Positions 18,437-27,262 are shown, counted from the stretch's first letter. The stretch: DNA of 64,000 nucleotides from Pseudomonadales bacterium (GCA_024234365.1 JACKOK010000001.1:62001-126000); one strand, 5' to 3'. The notes: generated by a model not told the origin, from the sequence alone. Made by a program: numbers and translations.

Positions 18437-19138
18437 TCAGGCGGGCTCGCCCACGAAGGTATAGCCGCGTCCCCAGACGGTTTTGATAAAACGGGGGGTT
18501 TTCGATGTATCGTGGAGCTTGTGCCGCAGGCGGCTGACCAGGGTGTCCACGGCGCGGGAGAACAGCTCCGCGTCGATACCGCGCAGGCGGTTCATCAGCT
18601 CGTCCCGCGTAAAGGTCTTGTTGGGGGACTGCATGAACAGGATCAGCAGCTCGTACTCCATGGTGGTCAGTTCCACCAGTTCATCGTCCAGTTTGACGGT
18701 GCGGCGCACGGTGTCCACTTCCAGGCCCTGAATCTTCGGCACGTCCTGCAGGCTGCGCGCTTCATCACTGGTGCGGCGCAGGATATTGCTGATACGCGCC
18801 ACCAGTTCGCGGGGTTCGAAGGGTTTGGGCAGATAATCGTCTGCGCCGAGCTCCAGGCCCACAATGCGATCGGTGACCTCCCCGTGGGCGGTCAGCATGA
18901 GAATGGGCAGCTGGCCGTAGATTGAGGATTTGGCGCGAATTTCGCGGCAGATCTCAAAACCGTCCTTTTCCGGCAGCATCACGTCGAGGATGAGCAGGTC
19001 CGGCTTGTTGCGCTTGAGGTACTCAAAACCCCTGGATGGTGTCTGTGCCGCCGTGACAGTCATGTCGTAGCGCTCAAGATACTGGGTCAGCAATTGCCCC
19101 AGTTTTTCGTCATCGTCAATCAGCAGAATTTGTTTCAT
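18437..19138 (-). CDS. OmpR-family response regulator
   Basis: The 233-residue transcription factor has a receiver domain with the acidic pair IDDDEK, the phospho-acceptor aspartate in LLILDVMLPEKDG near residue 53 and the conserved lysine in YLPKPFEPRELVARI. The C-terminal winged helix is of OmpR/PhoB type, ending in RLRHKLHDTSKTPRFIKTVW followed by GRGYTF. It is transcribed ahead of the sensor kinase, with which it forms a two-component system. The regulator length and architecture are ordinary. I infer an envelope-sensing role only from the EnvZ/CpxA-like partner. Confidence 0.92.
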   Translation of the reverse strand: MKQILLIDDDEKLGQLLTQYLERYDMTVTAAQTPSRGFEYLKRNKPDLLILDVMLPEKDGFEICREIRAKSSIYGQLPILMLTAHGEVTDRIVGLELGADDYLPKPFEPRELVARISNILRRTSDEARSLQDVPKIQGLEVDTVRRTVKLDDELVELTTMEYELLILFMQSPNKTFTRDELMNRLRGIDAELFSRAVDTLVSRLRHKLHDTSKTPRFIKTVWGRGYTFVGEPA

Positions 19139-19202
19139 AGAGTCGGTTCATTCAGCGCCGGTATCGGCGTGCGAAAGTGTTTTGAGTGTACGAAGTAAGC
19201 CC

Positions 19203-19328
19203 ATGGAAATCAATCCGCACAGAATGGCGTGCAGTTACTGCGGTGGAACAGGTGCAGGCCAGTGCCGGGGGAGGTATCATTGCGCAGCTTCGCCATTGCG
19301 CGATTTCCCGAGTGAGAACCTGCCATGA
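19203..19328 (+). CDS. Putative small Cys-rich zinc-finger-like protein
   Basis: A 41-codon ORF runs from ATG 19203 and its TGA overlaps the ATG of the ABC-F gene (ATGA). The protein contains ACSYCGGTGAGQCRGRYHC, that is CxxCxGxG followed by two more Cys and a His, a pattern like DnaJ or rubredoxin-type zinc knuckles. There is a weak purine-rich AAGTAAG upstream. Stop-start overlap and the spaced cysteines support a real gene, possibly translationally coupled to the ATPase. The length is too short for coding statistics to be decisive, and I recognise no family. Confidence 0.35.
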   Translation: MEINPHRMACSYCGGTGAGQCRGRYHCAASPLRDFPSENLP

Positions 19329-21211
19329 TTTCCCTGAATGATGCCACCCTGATGCGTGGTGATCTTGTTTTGCTGCGCCAGGCCAACCTGGCGATTCACC
19401 ACGGCCAGAAGATTGGCGTGGTGGGGCGCAATGGTAGCGGGAAATCCAGTCTTTTCGCCTGCCTTCTGGGGCAGCTGGCGCTGGACCAGGGAGAGTTGTC
19501 CATGCCCGAGGGGACACGCTGCGCCCATATGCGCCAGGAGACCCAGGCCAGTGCCGCCAGTGCCGTCGAATTCGTGCTCGATGGCGATGCTGAATACAGG
19601 CGTATCGAGCAGGCACTGGTGCAGGCCGAGGAGGCGGGAGACGGTGCCGGCATCGCACACTGGCACAGCGAGATGGACAAGATCGGCGGCTATGACATCC
19701 GCAATCGTGCCATGCAATTGCTGTCCGGGCTTGGTTTTCGCAGTGAACAGTTTGAACAGCCCGTGTCCGGTTTTTCCGGCGGATGGCGGATTCGCCTGAA
19801 CCTTGCTGCGGCGCTCATGGCACCCTCCGATCTGCTGCTGCTTGATGAGCCAACCAACCACCTCGACCTGGAGGCGACACTGTGGCTGGAGCAGTGGCTG
19901 AAACGTTATCAGGGAACCCTGTTGATCATTTCCCACGACCGCAGTTTTCTCGACAATGTCATTGATTATGTCGTGAGTGTGGAACAACAGAAGCTGGCGC
20001 TTTATCGCGGTAATTACAGCAGCTTCGAAACGCAGCGTGCGGAACGCCTGGCGCAGGAACAGGCCATGTTCGAGAAGCAGCAGCGCCGTGTCGCTCAGAT
20101 TGAGGATTTCGTGCGGCGTTTCCGTGCCAAGGCGACAAAAGCCCGGCAGGCGCAGAGCCGTCTCAAGGAGCTGGATCGCATGCAGAAAATTGCGCCTGCC
20201 CATATAGACTCACCGTTCTATTTCGAATTCCCTGAGCCGGAACGCCTGCCGGCGGAACTGGTGGCGCTGGAGAAGGTGGATATCGGTTACGCAGAGCCGC
20301 TGCTGAAACAAGTGCGATTGAGTGTGCGCGACAGCACGCGCATCGCCCTGCTGGGTTTCAATGGCGAGGGCAAATCCACCCTGCTGCGCTGCATCGCCGG
20401 TGAGCTCGCTCCGTTGACGGGAGAACTGCGCCGTTCGCGTTATTTGCAGGTCGGATATTTTGCGCAGCATCAGGTGGATGTGCTCGACCTTGCCGCAAGC
20501 CCGATGTTGCTGCTGCAGCGTTTGGACCCGGGTGCGCGCGAACAGTCTCTGCGGGATTTCCTCGGAGGGTTTGATTTCCACGGGGATCGCGTGAATGAAG
20601 CGATCGGAAATTTTTCCGGAGGAGAAAAAGCCCGTCTGGCGCTTGCCCTGGTGGCCTGGCAGAAACCCAATCTGCTTCTGTTGGACGAACCCACCAACCA
20701 TCTGGATCTGGAGATGCGTCATGCCCTCACGCTTGCGTTGCAGGGCTATCAGGGCGCGTTGATTATTGTCTCTCATGACCGTCATCTGCTGGCCAATACC
20801 GTGGACGAATTCTATTGCGTGCATCAGGGTCGTTGTGTGGAGTTCGACGGTGACCTGCAGGATTACGAACGCTGGATGCAGGAGCAGAGCCGGGCGGGGA
20901 CCGGAACGGCGAGCAGGGACTCGGAGCCACGCAAATCCGACAAGCGGGAACAGCGTCAGCAGGCGGCGGCCCTGCGCGAACAGGTCGCCCCTTTGCGCAA
21001 GGAGATTCGCAAGCTGGAACAGCAGCTCGATTCCCTGCATGGCGAACTGGCGGACATGGAGCAGACGCTGGCGGATCCGGGCCTGTACGAGGACGATCGC
21101 AAGAAGGAGCTGAACGAGCTGCTGCACAGGCAGGCCAGCGCCAGGGCCCGCAGCGACGAGGTGGAGGCCTTGTGGCTGGAGAAGAGCGAGTTGCTGGAAT
21201 CCTTTGCCTGA
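19325..21211 (+). CDS. yheS: ABC-F family ATPase (YheS-like)
   Basis: The 628-residue soluble protein has two tandem ABC ATPase domains and no membrane span, the ABC-F architecture associated with ribosome function. Domain 1 has Walker A GRNGSGKSS near residue 40, signature FSGGWRIRL and Walker B LLLDEPTNHLDLE. Domain 2 has GFNGEGKST, FSGGEKARLAL and LLLDEPTNHLDLE. The linker between them (RRFRAKATKARQAQSRLKEL) is the Uup/EttA-type linker that contacts the ribosome. The charged coiled-coil C-terminus (from about residue 530) and overall similarity favour YheS over Uup or EttA. The start overlaps a small Cys-rich ORF. Confidence 0.93.
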   Translation: MISLNDATLMRGDLVLLRQANLAIHHGQKIGVVGRNGSGKSSLFACLLGQLALDQGELSMPEGTRCAHMRQETQASAASAVEFVLDGDAEYRRIEQALVQAEEAGDGAGIAHWHSEMDKIGGYDIRNRAMQLLSGLGFRSEQFEQPVSGFSGGWRIRLNLAAALMAPSDLLLLDEPTNHLDLEATLWLEQWLKRYQGTLLIISHDRSFLDNVIDYVVSVEQQKLALYRGNYSSFETQRAERLAQEQAMFEKQQRRVAQIEDFVRRFRAKATKARQAQSRLKELDRMQKIAPAHIDSPFYFEFPEPERLPAELVALEKVDIGYAEPLLKQVRLSVRDSTRIALLGFNGEGKSTLLRCIAGELAPLTGELRRSRYLQVGYFAQHQVDVLDLAASPMLLLQRLDPGAREQSLRDFLGGFDFHGDRVNEAIGNFSGGEKARLALALVAWQKPNLLLLDEPTNHLDLEMRHALTLALQGYQGALIIVSHDRHLLANTVDEFYCVHQGRCVEFDGDLQDYERWMQEQSRAGTGTASRDSEPRKSDKREQRQQAAALREQVAPLRKEIRKLEQQLDSLHGELADMEQTLADPGLYEDDRKKELNELLHRQASARARSDEVEALWLEKSELLESFA

Positions 21212-21353
21212 AGCGATGGGTTTCGCCGGGATGATAGAAAGTTTGCTTTAGTCTGGCGCACAATGCTCCAGTAAAATCTCAATGCTTGGGTAGACGACGG
21301 ATTTGACTGCCTGCCTGCGTATGAACCGATAACACGTTCACTCGGAGAATCTT

Positions 21354-22073
21354 ATGAACAAATCGATCAAGACTGTTTTCACTGCTGTCGTTCTGTCCGT
21401 ACTGGCACAGACAGGGATGGCCCAGCCAGGCGGCGGACAGGGCGGTGGTATGAACATGGGCATGAATTCCGAAGCCCAGATCAAGGAGCTGATTTCCCAG
21501 CTTAATGTGACATCAGAGCAAGAGCCTGCCTTCCGCGAAGCAATGGCCCAGATTGGCGAGATGCGCAGAGCCGCCATGCAGGAGATGGGTGGGGCTGCGG
21601 GCCAGGGCGGACAGGGTGGCGGCATGATGCGTCAGGGTCAGGGCCAGGGTGGCGACCATGCCGGGCACGATGGCGGCGGTGATCAGGCCGCGCACGGTGC
21701 GCAGAATGGCAGCGGCAATATGCGCCAGGGCCAGGGCGGGGGCGCGATGCGTCAGAACGCCCAGAATGGTGACCATGCCGGGCACGGTGCGAATGCGGAT
21801 CAGAGCGCCGATCACGCCGCGCATGGTGCCCAGAACGGCAGCGGCAATATGCGGCAGGGGCAAGGCCAGGGCGGCATGATGCGCCAGAATGCCCAGAACG
21901 GCGGTGGTCAGGGTGCCGGCATGGAGCGCATGATGGAGCGCCGTGCCGAAATGCAGAAACAGTCCGAGGAAATCCTCGGCAAGGTTCTGAGCGCCGACCA
22001 GCTCGCCCGTTATTCGCAGCTGCAAAACGAGCGCATGGAGCAGATGATGTCGCGCGGACAGAATCAGCAGTAA
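21354..22073 (+). CDS. Spy/CpxP-like periplasmic protein with His/Gly/Met-rich repeats
   Basis: This 239-residue exported protein has a signal peptide (residues 1-23, cleaved after GMA). Two helical segments resemble the LTxxQ Spy/CpxP fold: residues 40-75 (QIKELISQLNVTSEQEPAFR) and the C-terminal 45 residues (ILGKVLSADQLARYSQLQNE). Between them lies a roughly 105-residue low-complexity insert with two copies of a 39-44 residue unit containing HAGH, AAHGAQNGSGNMRQ and MRQNAQN. His and Met density suggests metal binding, which is inference. It is monocistronic: a strong terminator follows 27 bases after the stop. Confidence 0.75.
   Translation: MNKSIKTVFTAVVLSVLAQTGMAQPGGGQGGGMNMGMNSEAQIKELISQLNVTSEQEPAFREAMAQIGEMRRAAMQEMGGAAGQGGQGGGMMRQGQGQGGDHAGHDGGGDQAAHGAQNGSGNMRQGQGGGAMRQNAQNGDHAGHGANADQSADHAAHGAQNGSGNMRQGQGQGGMMRQNAQNGGGQGAGMERMMERRAEMQKQSEEILGKVLSADQLARYSQLQNERMEQMMSRGQNQQ
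21651..21899 (+). repeat. Two direct coding repeats (117 and 132 bases)
   Basis: Unit 1 covers 21651-21767 and unit 2 covers 21768-21899. Both begin GGYGACCATGCCGGGCACG and end with CAGAAYGCCCAGAAY. Unit 2 carries an in-frame insertion of 15 bases relative to unit 1. The repeats encode the His/Met-rich insert of the Spy-like protein and probably arose by in-frame duplication. Confidence 0.85.
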
Positions 22074-22100
22074 GTTCTCCGCAGCGCGAGCAGCGACCAG

Positions 22101-22137
22101 AGAGGGGGTGTGGTGCAGATCACACCCCCTCTTGCTT
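22101..22137 (+). terminator. Rho-independent terminator
   Basis: A perfect 12-bp stem, AGAGGGGGTGTG at 22101-22112 and its complement at 22121-22132, encloses an 8-base loop and is followed by TGCTTT. It lies 27 bases after the stop of the Spy-like gene. The T-tract is short but the stem is very stable. Confidence 0.85.
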
Positions 22138-22241
22138 TATGAATAGCTGTGTTACTGTGTTGTCAGCCCTGAAACAGCAGATGTGGGCGCACAGAAGGAC
22201 AGGAGCACCCGACGAGGGTGTCATGAAGTGAGGAGACAGCC

Positions 22242-22844
22242 GTGCAGGAATGGTTGCAGGACGTGGTGCTGGAGAGTGAAACCGTTCGGCTTGAGCCCCT
22301 GAGGGCAGAACATGAAGAAGCTCTGCGGTATGCGGCGCAGGATGGTGAGCTGTGGCGCTTGTGGTTCACCAGCGTGCCTGCGCCGGAGAACACCGAAGCC
22401 TATATTGCCACGGCCCTGCGTGACAGGAGCCTGGGCCTGGCGCTGCCCTTTGCGGTGGTGCACAAACCTACGCAACAGGTGATTGGCTGTACCCGCTATT
22501 GCAATGCCGTGTCACAGCATCGCCGGGTGGAGATTGGCTACACCTGGTACGCGGCCTCTCATCAGCGCAGTGCGGTTAACACCGAATGCAAGCTGTTGCT
22601 GCTTCGTCATGCCTTTGAATCCCTGCAGACCATCGCCGTGGAGTTCCGCACCCATTGGTATAACCAGGCATCACGCCATGCCATTGCCCGTCTGGGCGCG
22701 AAACAGGATGGGGTATTGCGCAACCACTCCATAGAGCCCGATGGGGCCTATCGTGATACGGTGGTGTTTTCCATACTCGAGAGCGAGTGGCCCTCGGTGA
22801 AGAAGAGTCTCGCCTTTCGCCTGGCGCGACACCGTCAGGACTGA
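22242..22844 (+). CDS. GNAT family N-acetyltransferase (RimJ/RimL-like)
   Basis: The 200-residue protein belongs to the RimJ/RimL-type GNAT group: it starts with VRLEPLRAEHEEALRYAAQD, has the middle strand VIGCTRYCNAVSQHRRVEIG and the acetyl-CoA-side segment TECKLLLLRHAFESLQTIAV, and ends with the NQASRHAIARLGAKQDGVLR element typical of the group. It should acetylate a protein N-terminus or small amine in the cytoplasm; the substrate is unknown. GTG 22242 is the start, with GAGGAGA five bases upstream. The ZIP transporter gene follows after 14 bases. Confidence 0.88.
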   Translation: MQEWLQDVVLESETVRLEPLRAEHEEALRYAAQDGELWRLWFTSVPAPENTEAYIATALRDRSLGLALPFAVVHKPTQQVIGCTRYCNAVSQHRRVEIGYTWYAASHQRSAVNTECKLLLLRHAFESLQTIAVEFRTHWYNQASRHAIARLGAKQDGVLRNHSIEPDGAYRDTVVFSILESEWPSVKKSLAFRLARHRQD

Positions 22845-22858
22845 GCGGAGGAGCAGGC

Positions 22859-23572
22859 GTGCCGGGCGAATTGTTGTTGTTGTCCTGTATTACGCTGTTG
22901 GCCGGGCTGGCCATGCCATGCGGTGCCGTGATTGCCCGCCTGGGCAGCAATACCCGGGTGCCGGGTGCCGAGTTCAGCCACACGGTCATGGCCTTTGGCG
23001 GGGGAGCCCTGTTGTCTGCCGTGGCGCTGGTACTGGTGCCCGAGGGCAGTGCCAAGCTCCCGCCTCTTACGGCATCCGTCAGTCTTGTAGCAGGCGGGCT
23101 GGCCTTTATGCTGATCGACAGGGCCCTGTCCCGCGCTGCCACGCCAGCGGGTCAGATGCTTGCCATGCTGCTGGATTTTGTGCCTGAATCACTGGCGCTG
23201 GGTGCAGCTTTCGCGCTGGGCAGCCAGTCTGCCTTTCTGCTGGCAGCGCTGATTGCTTTGCAGAATATCCCCGAAGGCTATAACGCCTTCCGTGAGTTGA
23301 GCGATGCGGGGGTTTACAGCGCCCGGCGCGTTCTGCTGCTGTTTTCCTTGATGGCCTTTCTCGGGCCACTGGCGGCGATGGGCGGGTATTACTGGTTCAG
23401 CACCCATGAAGAGGCCCTGGCGCTTATTGTGCTGGTTGCCGCCGGGGGCATCCTGTATTCGGTGTTCCAGGATATCGCCCCGAAAGTACCCCTGGAGCGG
23501 CACTGGAGTCCGCCCATGGGGGCCGTCATGGGCTTTATGCTGGGCATGGCGGGTGACATGCTGCTGCATTGA
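22859..23572 (+). CDS. ZIP family metal transporter
   Basis: The 237-residue inner-membrane protein has about eight hydrophobic segments. The diagnostic ZIP helices 4 and 5 are visible: LDFVPESLALGAAF (in place of the usual HxxPEG with His) and LIALQNIPEGYNAF with NxPEG, the metal-binding motifs. The long His-rich cytosolic loop of classical ZIPs is missing. GTG 22859 with GGAG upstream was chosen; the frame is open further upstream only in the overlap with the GNAT gene. The family imports zinc or related divalent metals into the cytoplasm. The first motif lacks the usual histidine, so the metal preference is uncertain. Confidence 0.82.
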   Translation: MPGELLLLSCITLLAGLAMPCGAVIARLGSNTRVPGAEFSHTVMAFGGGALLSAVALVLVPEGSAKLPPLTASVSLVAGGLAFMLIDRALSRAATPAGQMLAMLLDFVPESLALGAAFALGSQSAFLLAALIALQNIPEGYNAFRELSDAGVYSARRVLLLFSLMAFLGPLAAMGGYYWFSTHEEALALIVLVAAGGILYSVFQDIAPKVPLERHWSPPMGAVMGFMLGMAGDMLLH

Positions 23573-23651
23573 GTAGCGTGGTATCGCCTTGAATAATCGG
23601 AGTCTGCGCCTACATTAAAGACACATGGTTTGAAGTCTGGAGATCGAGTTC

Positions 23652-24749
23652 ATGAAGTCCCTGTCCATCCCCCGCCAATGGCAGTTGCTGATGCTGAGCC
23701 TGCCTTTATTGCTGTCATTTGTCTCTGCAGCCGCAGTGGCACAACCGGATTACACACAGTTTAAAACCGACGACGAAGCCAATACGATCGATATCTTCAA
23801 GCAGGCGAGTCCTTCGGTGGTCTATATCACCAATTCCCGGCTCGTGCGCCGTTCCTTCTACTCCCTGAACCCGCAGGAAGTTCCTCAGGGCAGTGGTTCG
23901 GGCTTTATCTGGAGCCGGGATGGCTATGTGGTGACCAATTTTCACGTCATTCAGCAGGCGTCCCGCCTGACGGTCACCCTGCAGGACGGCAATGCCTATC
24001 AGGCGGAGCTTGTTGGTGCGGAGCCGGACAAGGACCTTGCCGTGCTGCGCATCGACGCCCCCGAGGACAAGCTGATTCCGCTGGCCATTGGGGATTCTTC
24101 CTTGCTGGAAGTGGGGCGCAAGGTGATCGCCATCGGTAACCCCTTTGGTCTGGATACCACGCTGACCGTGGGGGTGGTCAGTGCGCTGGGCCGGGAGATC
24201 GATTCCATGAGCCGGCGCAAGATTCGCGATGTGATTCAGACGGATGCGGCCATCAACCCGGGCAACTCCGGTGGCCCACTGCTCAACTCCCTTGGGCAGT
24301 TGATCGGGGTTAACACGGCCATTTACAGCCCCTCCGGCGCCAGCTCCGGCATTGGTTTTGCCATCCCGGTGAATATCGTCAAGAAGATCGTCCCGGATCT
24401 GATCAACTACGGCCGTGTGCAGACCCCCAGTCTCGGCATTGCGCTGCTGCCCCTGCAGTATGCGGAGTACTACCGCAACAACTCGCAGGTGCAGGGGGTG
24501 ATCGTGATGGATGTGATCGAGGGCGGCAGCCCCGAGCGTGAAGGCATGCGCGGGCTGCGGGAATCCGCACGGGGAATTCTGCTGGGCGATGTCATCACGG
24601 CAATCGATGGCGAGGTCGTCAATAACGAGGACGATCTGCTCAACGCGCTGGAAAAGCATCGCGCAGGGGACGTGGTCACGGTGACTACCCGTCGAGATTC
24701 CGAGTCGCGGCAGTACCGTATTGAATTACAGGCCTCCGGCAATCGCTGA
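23652..24749 (+). CDS. DegP/DegQ-like periplasmic serine protease, one PDZ domain
   Basis: This is a 365-residue S1C (HtrA) protease with a signal peptide at residues 1-31 ending ...AVAQ. The catalytic triad is His in VVTNFHVIQ near residue 98, Asp in PDKDLAVLRI near 128 and Ser in NPGNSGGPLLN near 205. A single PDZ domain follows (residues 255-360). The one-PDZ layout resembles DegS or plant Deg1-type proteins, but the cleavable-looking signal favours a soluble periplasmic enzyme. The expected role is quality control of exported proteins. A hairpin overlaps its stop codon, and the next gene, argH, converges on it. Confidence 0.9.
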   Translation: MKSLSIPRQWQLLMLSLPLLLSFVSAAAVAQPDYTQFKTDDEANTIDIFKQASPSVVYITNSRLVRRSFYSLNPQEVPQGSGSGFIWSRDGYVVTNFHVIQQASRLTVTLQDGNAYQAELVGAEPDKDLAVLRIDAPEDKLIPLAIGDSSLLEVGRKVIAIGNPFGLDTTLTVGVVSALGREIDSMSRRKIRDVIQTDAAINPGNSGGPLLNSLGQLIGVNTAIYSPSGASSGIGFAIPVNIVKKIVPDLINYGRVQTPSLGIALLPLQYAEYYRNNSQVQGVIVMDVIEGGSPEREGMRGLRESARGILLGDVITAIDGEVVNNEDDLLNALEKHRAGDVVTVTTRRDSESRQYRIELQASGNR

Positions 24750-24760
24750 ATTGCCGGAGG
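24733..24760. terminator. Hairpin between convergent protease gene and argH
   Basis: A perfect 10-bp stem (CCTCCGGCAA / TTGCCGGAGG) with an 8-base loop lies between two convergent genes and includes the protease stop codon in its loop. There is no T-tract in either direction, so terminator activity is a guess based on position. Confidence 0.4.
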
Positions 24761-24767
24761 TGCCGGG

Positions 24768-26168
24768 TCAGCGGCTGGCCAACAGGGCTCGGTAGTGTGC
24801 CACGGCGGCGCGCACCTGCTCCGGCGCGGTGCCGCCGATATGCCTGCGGGCCTGCACCGATCCCTCCAGTGTCAGCACGGTGAAGACATCCTCGTCAATC
24901 TGCTGTGAGAACTGGCGCAGTTCGTCGAGGCGCAGTTCGCTCAGATCCTTCTGCTGCGAGATGCCATAGGCCACCGATTTGCCCACGACCTCGTGGGCAT
25001 CGCGGAAGGGGATGCCCTTGCGCACCAGATAGTCGGCGAGGTCGGTTGCGGTGGCATAGCCCTTGAGTGCGGCGCGGGCCATTTGTTCCTTTTTAGGCTG
25101 AATGGCCGGCATCATGTCGGCATAGGCCTTGAGACAGTCGCGCAGGGTGTCGATCAGATCGAACAGCGGCTCCTTGTCCTCCTGGTTGTCCTTGTTGTAG
25201 GCCAGGGGCTGGGACTTCATCAGGGTCAGCAGGGCAATCAGGTGACCATTGACCCGGCCGGTCTTGCCACGCACCAGCTCCGGCACGTCCGGGTTTTTCT
25301 TCTGCGGCATGATGGAAGAGCCTGTACAGAAGCGATCCGGCAGATCGATGAAATCGAACTGGGAGGAGGTCCACAGCACCAGCTCCTCGGAGAAGCGCGA
25401 CAGATGCGTCATGATCAGGCTGCCGGCCGCCGCCAGTTCAATGGCGAAGTCACGGTCGCTCACGGAATCCAGCGAATTGCGCGTGGGGCCACTGAAGCCC
25501 AACAGGCGAGCGGTGGTTTCACGCTGGATCGGGTAGCTGGTACCCGCCAGCGCCGCAGCGCCCAGCGGAGAGAAATTCATGCGTGCGCGACAGTCGCGCA
25601 GGCGACCGGCATCGCGCTCCAGCATCTCGAACCAGGCCATCATATGGTGGCCGAAGGTGATGGGCTGTGCGGTCTGCAAGTGGGTAAAGCCGGGCATGAT
25701 GGTGTCTGCCTCGCGCTCGGCGAGATCGAGCAGGGCCAATTGCAGGCGCAGCAGCGTCTCCAGCAGGGAGTCGATTTCGTCGCGCACATACAGCCGGATG
25801 TCGGTGGCGACCTGGTCGTTGCGTGAGCGGCCGGTGTGCAGCTTCTTGCCCGTTACGCCGATGCGTTGGGTGAGCGCGGATTCGATGTTCATGTGCACAT
25901 CTTCGAGGCTCACGGACCATTCGAAACGCCCTTGCACGATGTCTTCGCGAATGGCTTCCAGGCCGTTGATGATGTCCTGGACCTCCTGCTCGCTGAGAAT
26001 CCCCACTTCCCCCAGCATGGTGGCGTGGGCGATCGAGCCGTTGATATCGTGGTGATAGAGGCGCTTGTCGAAATCCACAGAGGCGGTAAAACGTTCCACG
26101 AACGCATCGGTGGGTTCGCTGAAACGGCCTCCCCAGGGTTTGATGGCGTCGGATGATTTGTCGCTCAT
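24768..26168 (-). CDS. argH: Argininosuccinate lyase
   Basis: The 466-residue cytoplasmic enzyme cleaves argininosuccinate to arginine and fumarate, the last step of arginine synthesis. The fumarase/aspartase superfamily signature GSSIMPQKKNPDVPELVRGK is present near residue 283, with the catalytic serine loop. TGRSRNDQVATD near residue 110 and MPGFTHLQTAQPITFGHH near 155 supply other active-site residues. Length matches E. coli ArgH (457). It is divergent from hemC across 167 bases, with an extended -10 promoter. Confidence 0.97.
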   Translation of the reverse strand: MSDKSSDAIKPWGGRFSEPTDAFVERFTASVDFDKRLYHHDINGSIAHATMLGEVGILSEQEVQDIINGLEAIREDIVQGRFEWSVSLEDVHMNIESALTQRIGVTGKKLHTGRSRNDQVATDIRLYVRDEIDSLLETLLRLQLALLDLAEREADTIMPGFTHLQTAQPITFGHHMMAWFEMLERDAGRLRDCRARMNFSPLGAAALAGTSYPIQRETTARLLGFSGPTRNSLDSVSDRDFAIELAAAGSLIMTHLSRFSEELVLWTSSQFDFIDLPDRFCTGSSIMPQKKNPDVPELVRGKTGRVNGHLIALLTLMKSQPLAYNKDNQEDKEPLFDLIDTLRDCLKAYADMMPAIQPKKEQMARAALKGYATATDLADYLVRKGIPFRDAHEVVGKSVAYGISQQKDLSELRLDELRQFSQQIDEDVFTVLTLEGSVQARRHIGGTAPEQVRAAVAHYRALLASR

Positions 26169-26208
26169 AAGGCTTCTCGCAGGATCAAAGGCGGCTTAAG
26201 GGGCGGCG

Positions 26209-26214
26209 ATTATA
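26209..26214 (-). promoter_or_regulatory. Putative extended -10 promoter of argH
   Basis: On the minus strand the sequence TGGTATAAT gives a perfect TATAAT preceded by TGn, an extended -10 element, 41 bases upstream of the argH start codon. A weak TCGATG sits 17 bases further upstream as a possible -35. Confidence 0.55.
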
Positions 26215-26335
26215 CCAGCATAATCCGCTGCATCGACACATCCGGGGGATGCCTGCAACAGGAAATCCCGGGCGGTTTGGCGTAGAATCCGCGCAGGATT
26301 TGTCTGGTAAAGGTTTTTCAAGCAAGAGAGTCACT

Positions 26336-27262
26336 ATGGCCAAAGAATTGATCCGCATCGCCACACGCGAGAGCCCGCTTGCCCTCTGGCAGGCCTATTT
26401 CGTCAGGGATACCCTGCAGCGCCAGCATCCGGGGCTGCAGGTGGAGCTGGTAGGGATGACCACCCGTGGAGATGTCCTGCTGGACAGCCCGCTGTCCAAA
26501 ATTGGTGGCAAGGCTTTGTTCGTCAAGGAGCTGGAGGTGGCCATGCTGGAAAATCGTGCCGATATCGCCGTGCATTCGATGAAGGACGTGCCGATGGCCT
26601 TCCCGCCAGGCTTGGGTCTTGCCGTGATCTGTGAGCGTGAGGATCCGACGGATGCCTTTGTCTCCAACCGTTATGGCAGCCTGGAAGAGCTGCCCCAGGG
26701 CGCACGCGTGGGCACCTCGAGCCTGCGCCGGCAGTGCCAGTTGCGCAGCCTGCGCCCGGACCTGGAAATCGGTGACCTGAGAGGCAATGTCGGCACACGT
26801 CTGTCCAAGCTCGACCGTGGTGAGTTCGACGCCATCATTCTCGCCACCGCAGGCCTGCTGCGGCTCGAACTGGGCAGCCGCATTGCGCAGCGCCTGCCCA
26901 GCACTGTCTCCCTGCCGGCCGGTGGTCAGGGTGCTGTCGGCATCGAATGCCGCACGGATGATCAGGAGTTGATGGCCTTGCTGCAGGGTTTGCACCATGC
27001 CGATACCGCTGATCGGGTTATTGCCGAACGGGCCGTGAATACCCGTCTCAATGGAGGTTGCCAGGTGCCCATTGCCTGTTTTGCCGAGCTGGAGGGCGAG
27101 CAGTTGTATCTGCGGGCGCTGGTGGGCGAGGCCGATGGGTCCCGCATCCTGCGCAGCGAAATCCGCGGGCCTCGCCGTGAGGCCGAGCGCCTGGGCATTG
27201 CCGTGGCAGAGGACCTGCTGGATAAGGGGGCGGACGTCATTTTGCAGGCCCTGCACTCATAA
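26336..27262 (+). CDS. hemC: Hydroxymethylbilane synthase (porphobilinogen deaminase)
   Basis: The 308-residue enzyme polymerises four porphobilinogen molecules into hydroxymethylbilane for haem synthesis. The dipyrromethane cofactor cysteine is in LNGGCQVPIA near residue 242. IATRESPLALWQA begins the protein, HSMKDVP near residue 80 contains the catalytic-region aspartate, and GTSSLRRQCQL and LRGNVGTRL supply substrate-binding arginines. ATG 26336 was chosen by homology; the frame is open upstream but not conserved. hemD begins in the stop codon (TAATG). Confidence 0.97.
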   Translation: MAKELIRIATRESPLALWQAYFVRDTLQRQHPGLQVELVGMTTRGDVLLDSPLSKIGGKALFVKELEVAMLENRADIAVHSMKDVPMAFPPGLGLAVICEREDPTDAFVSNRYGSLEELPQGARVGTSSLRRQCQLRSLRPDLEIGDLRGNVGTRLSKLDRGEFDAIILATAGLLRLELGSRIAQRLPSTVSLPAGGQGAVGIECRTDDQELMALLQGLHHADTADRVIAERAVNTRLNGGCQVPIACFAELEGEQLYLRALVGEADGSRILRSEIRGPRREAERLGIAVAEDLLDKGADVILQALHS

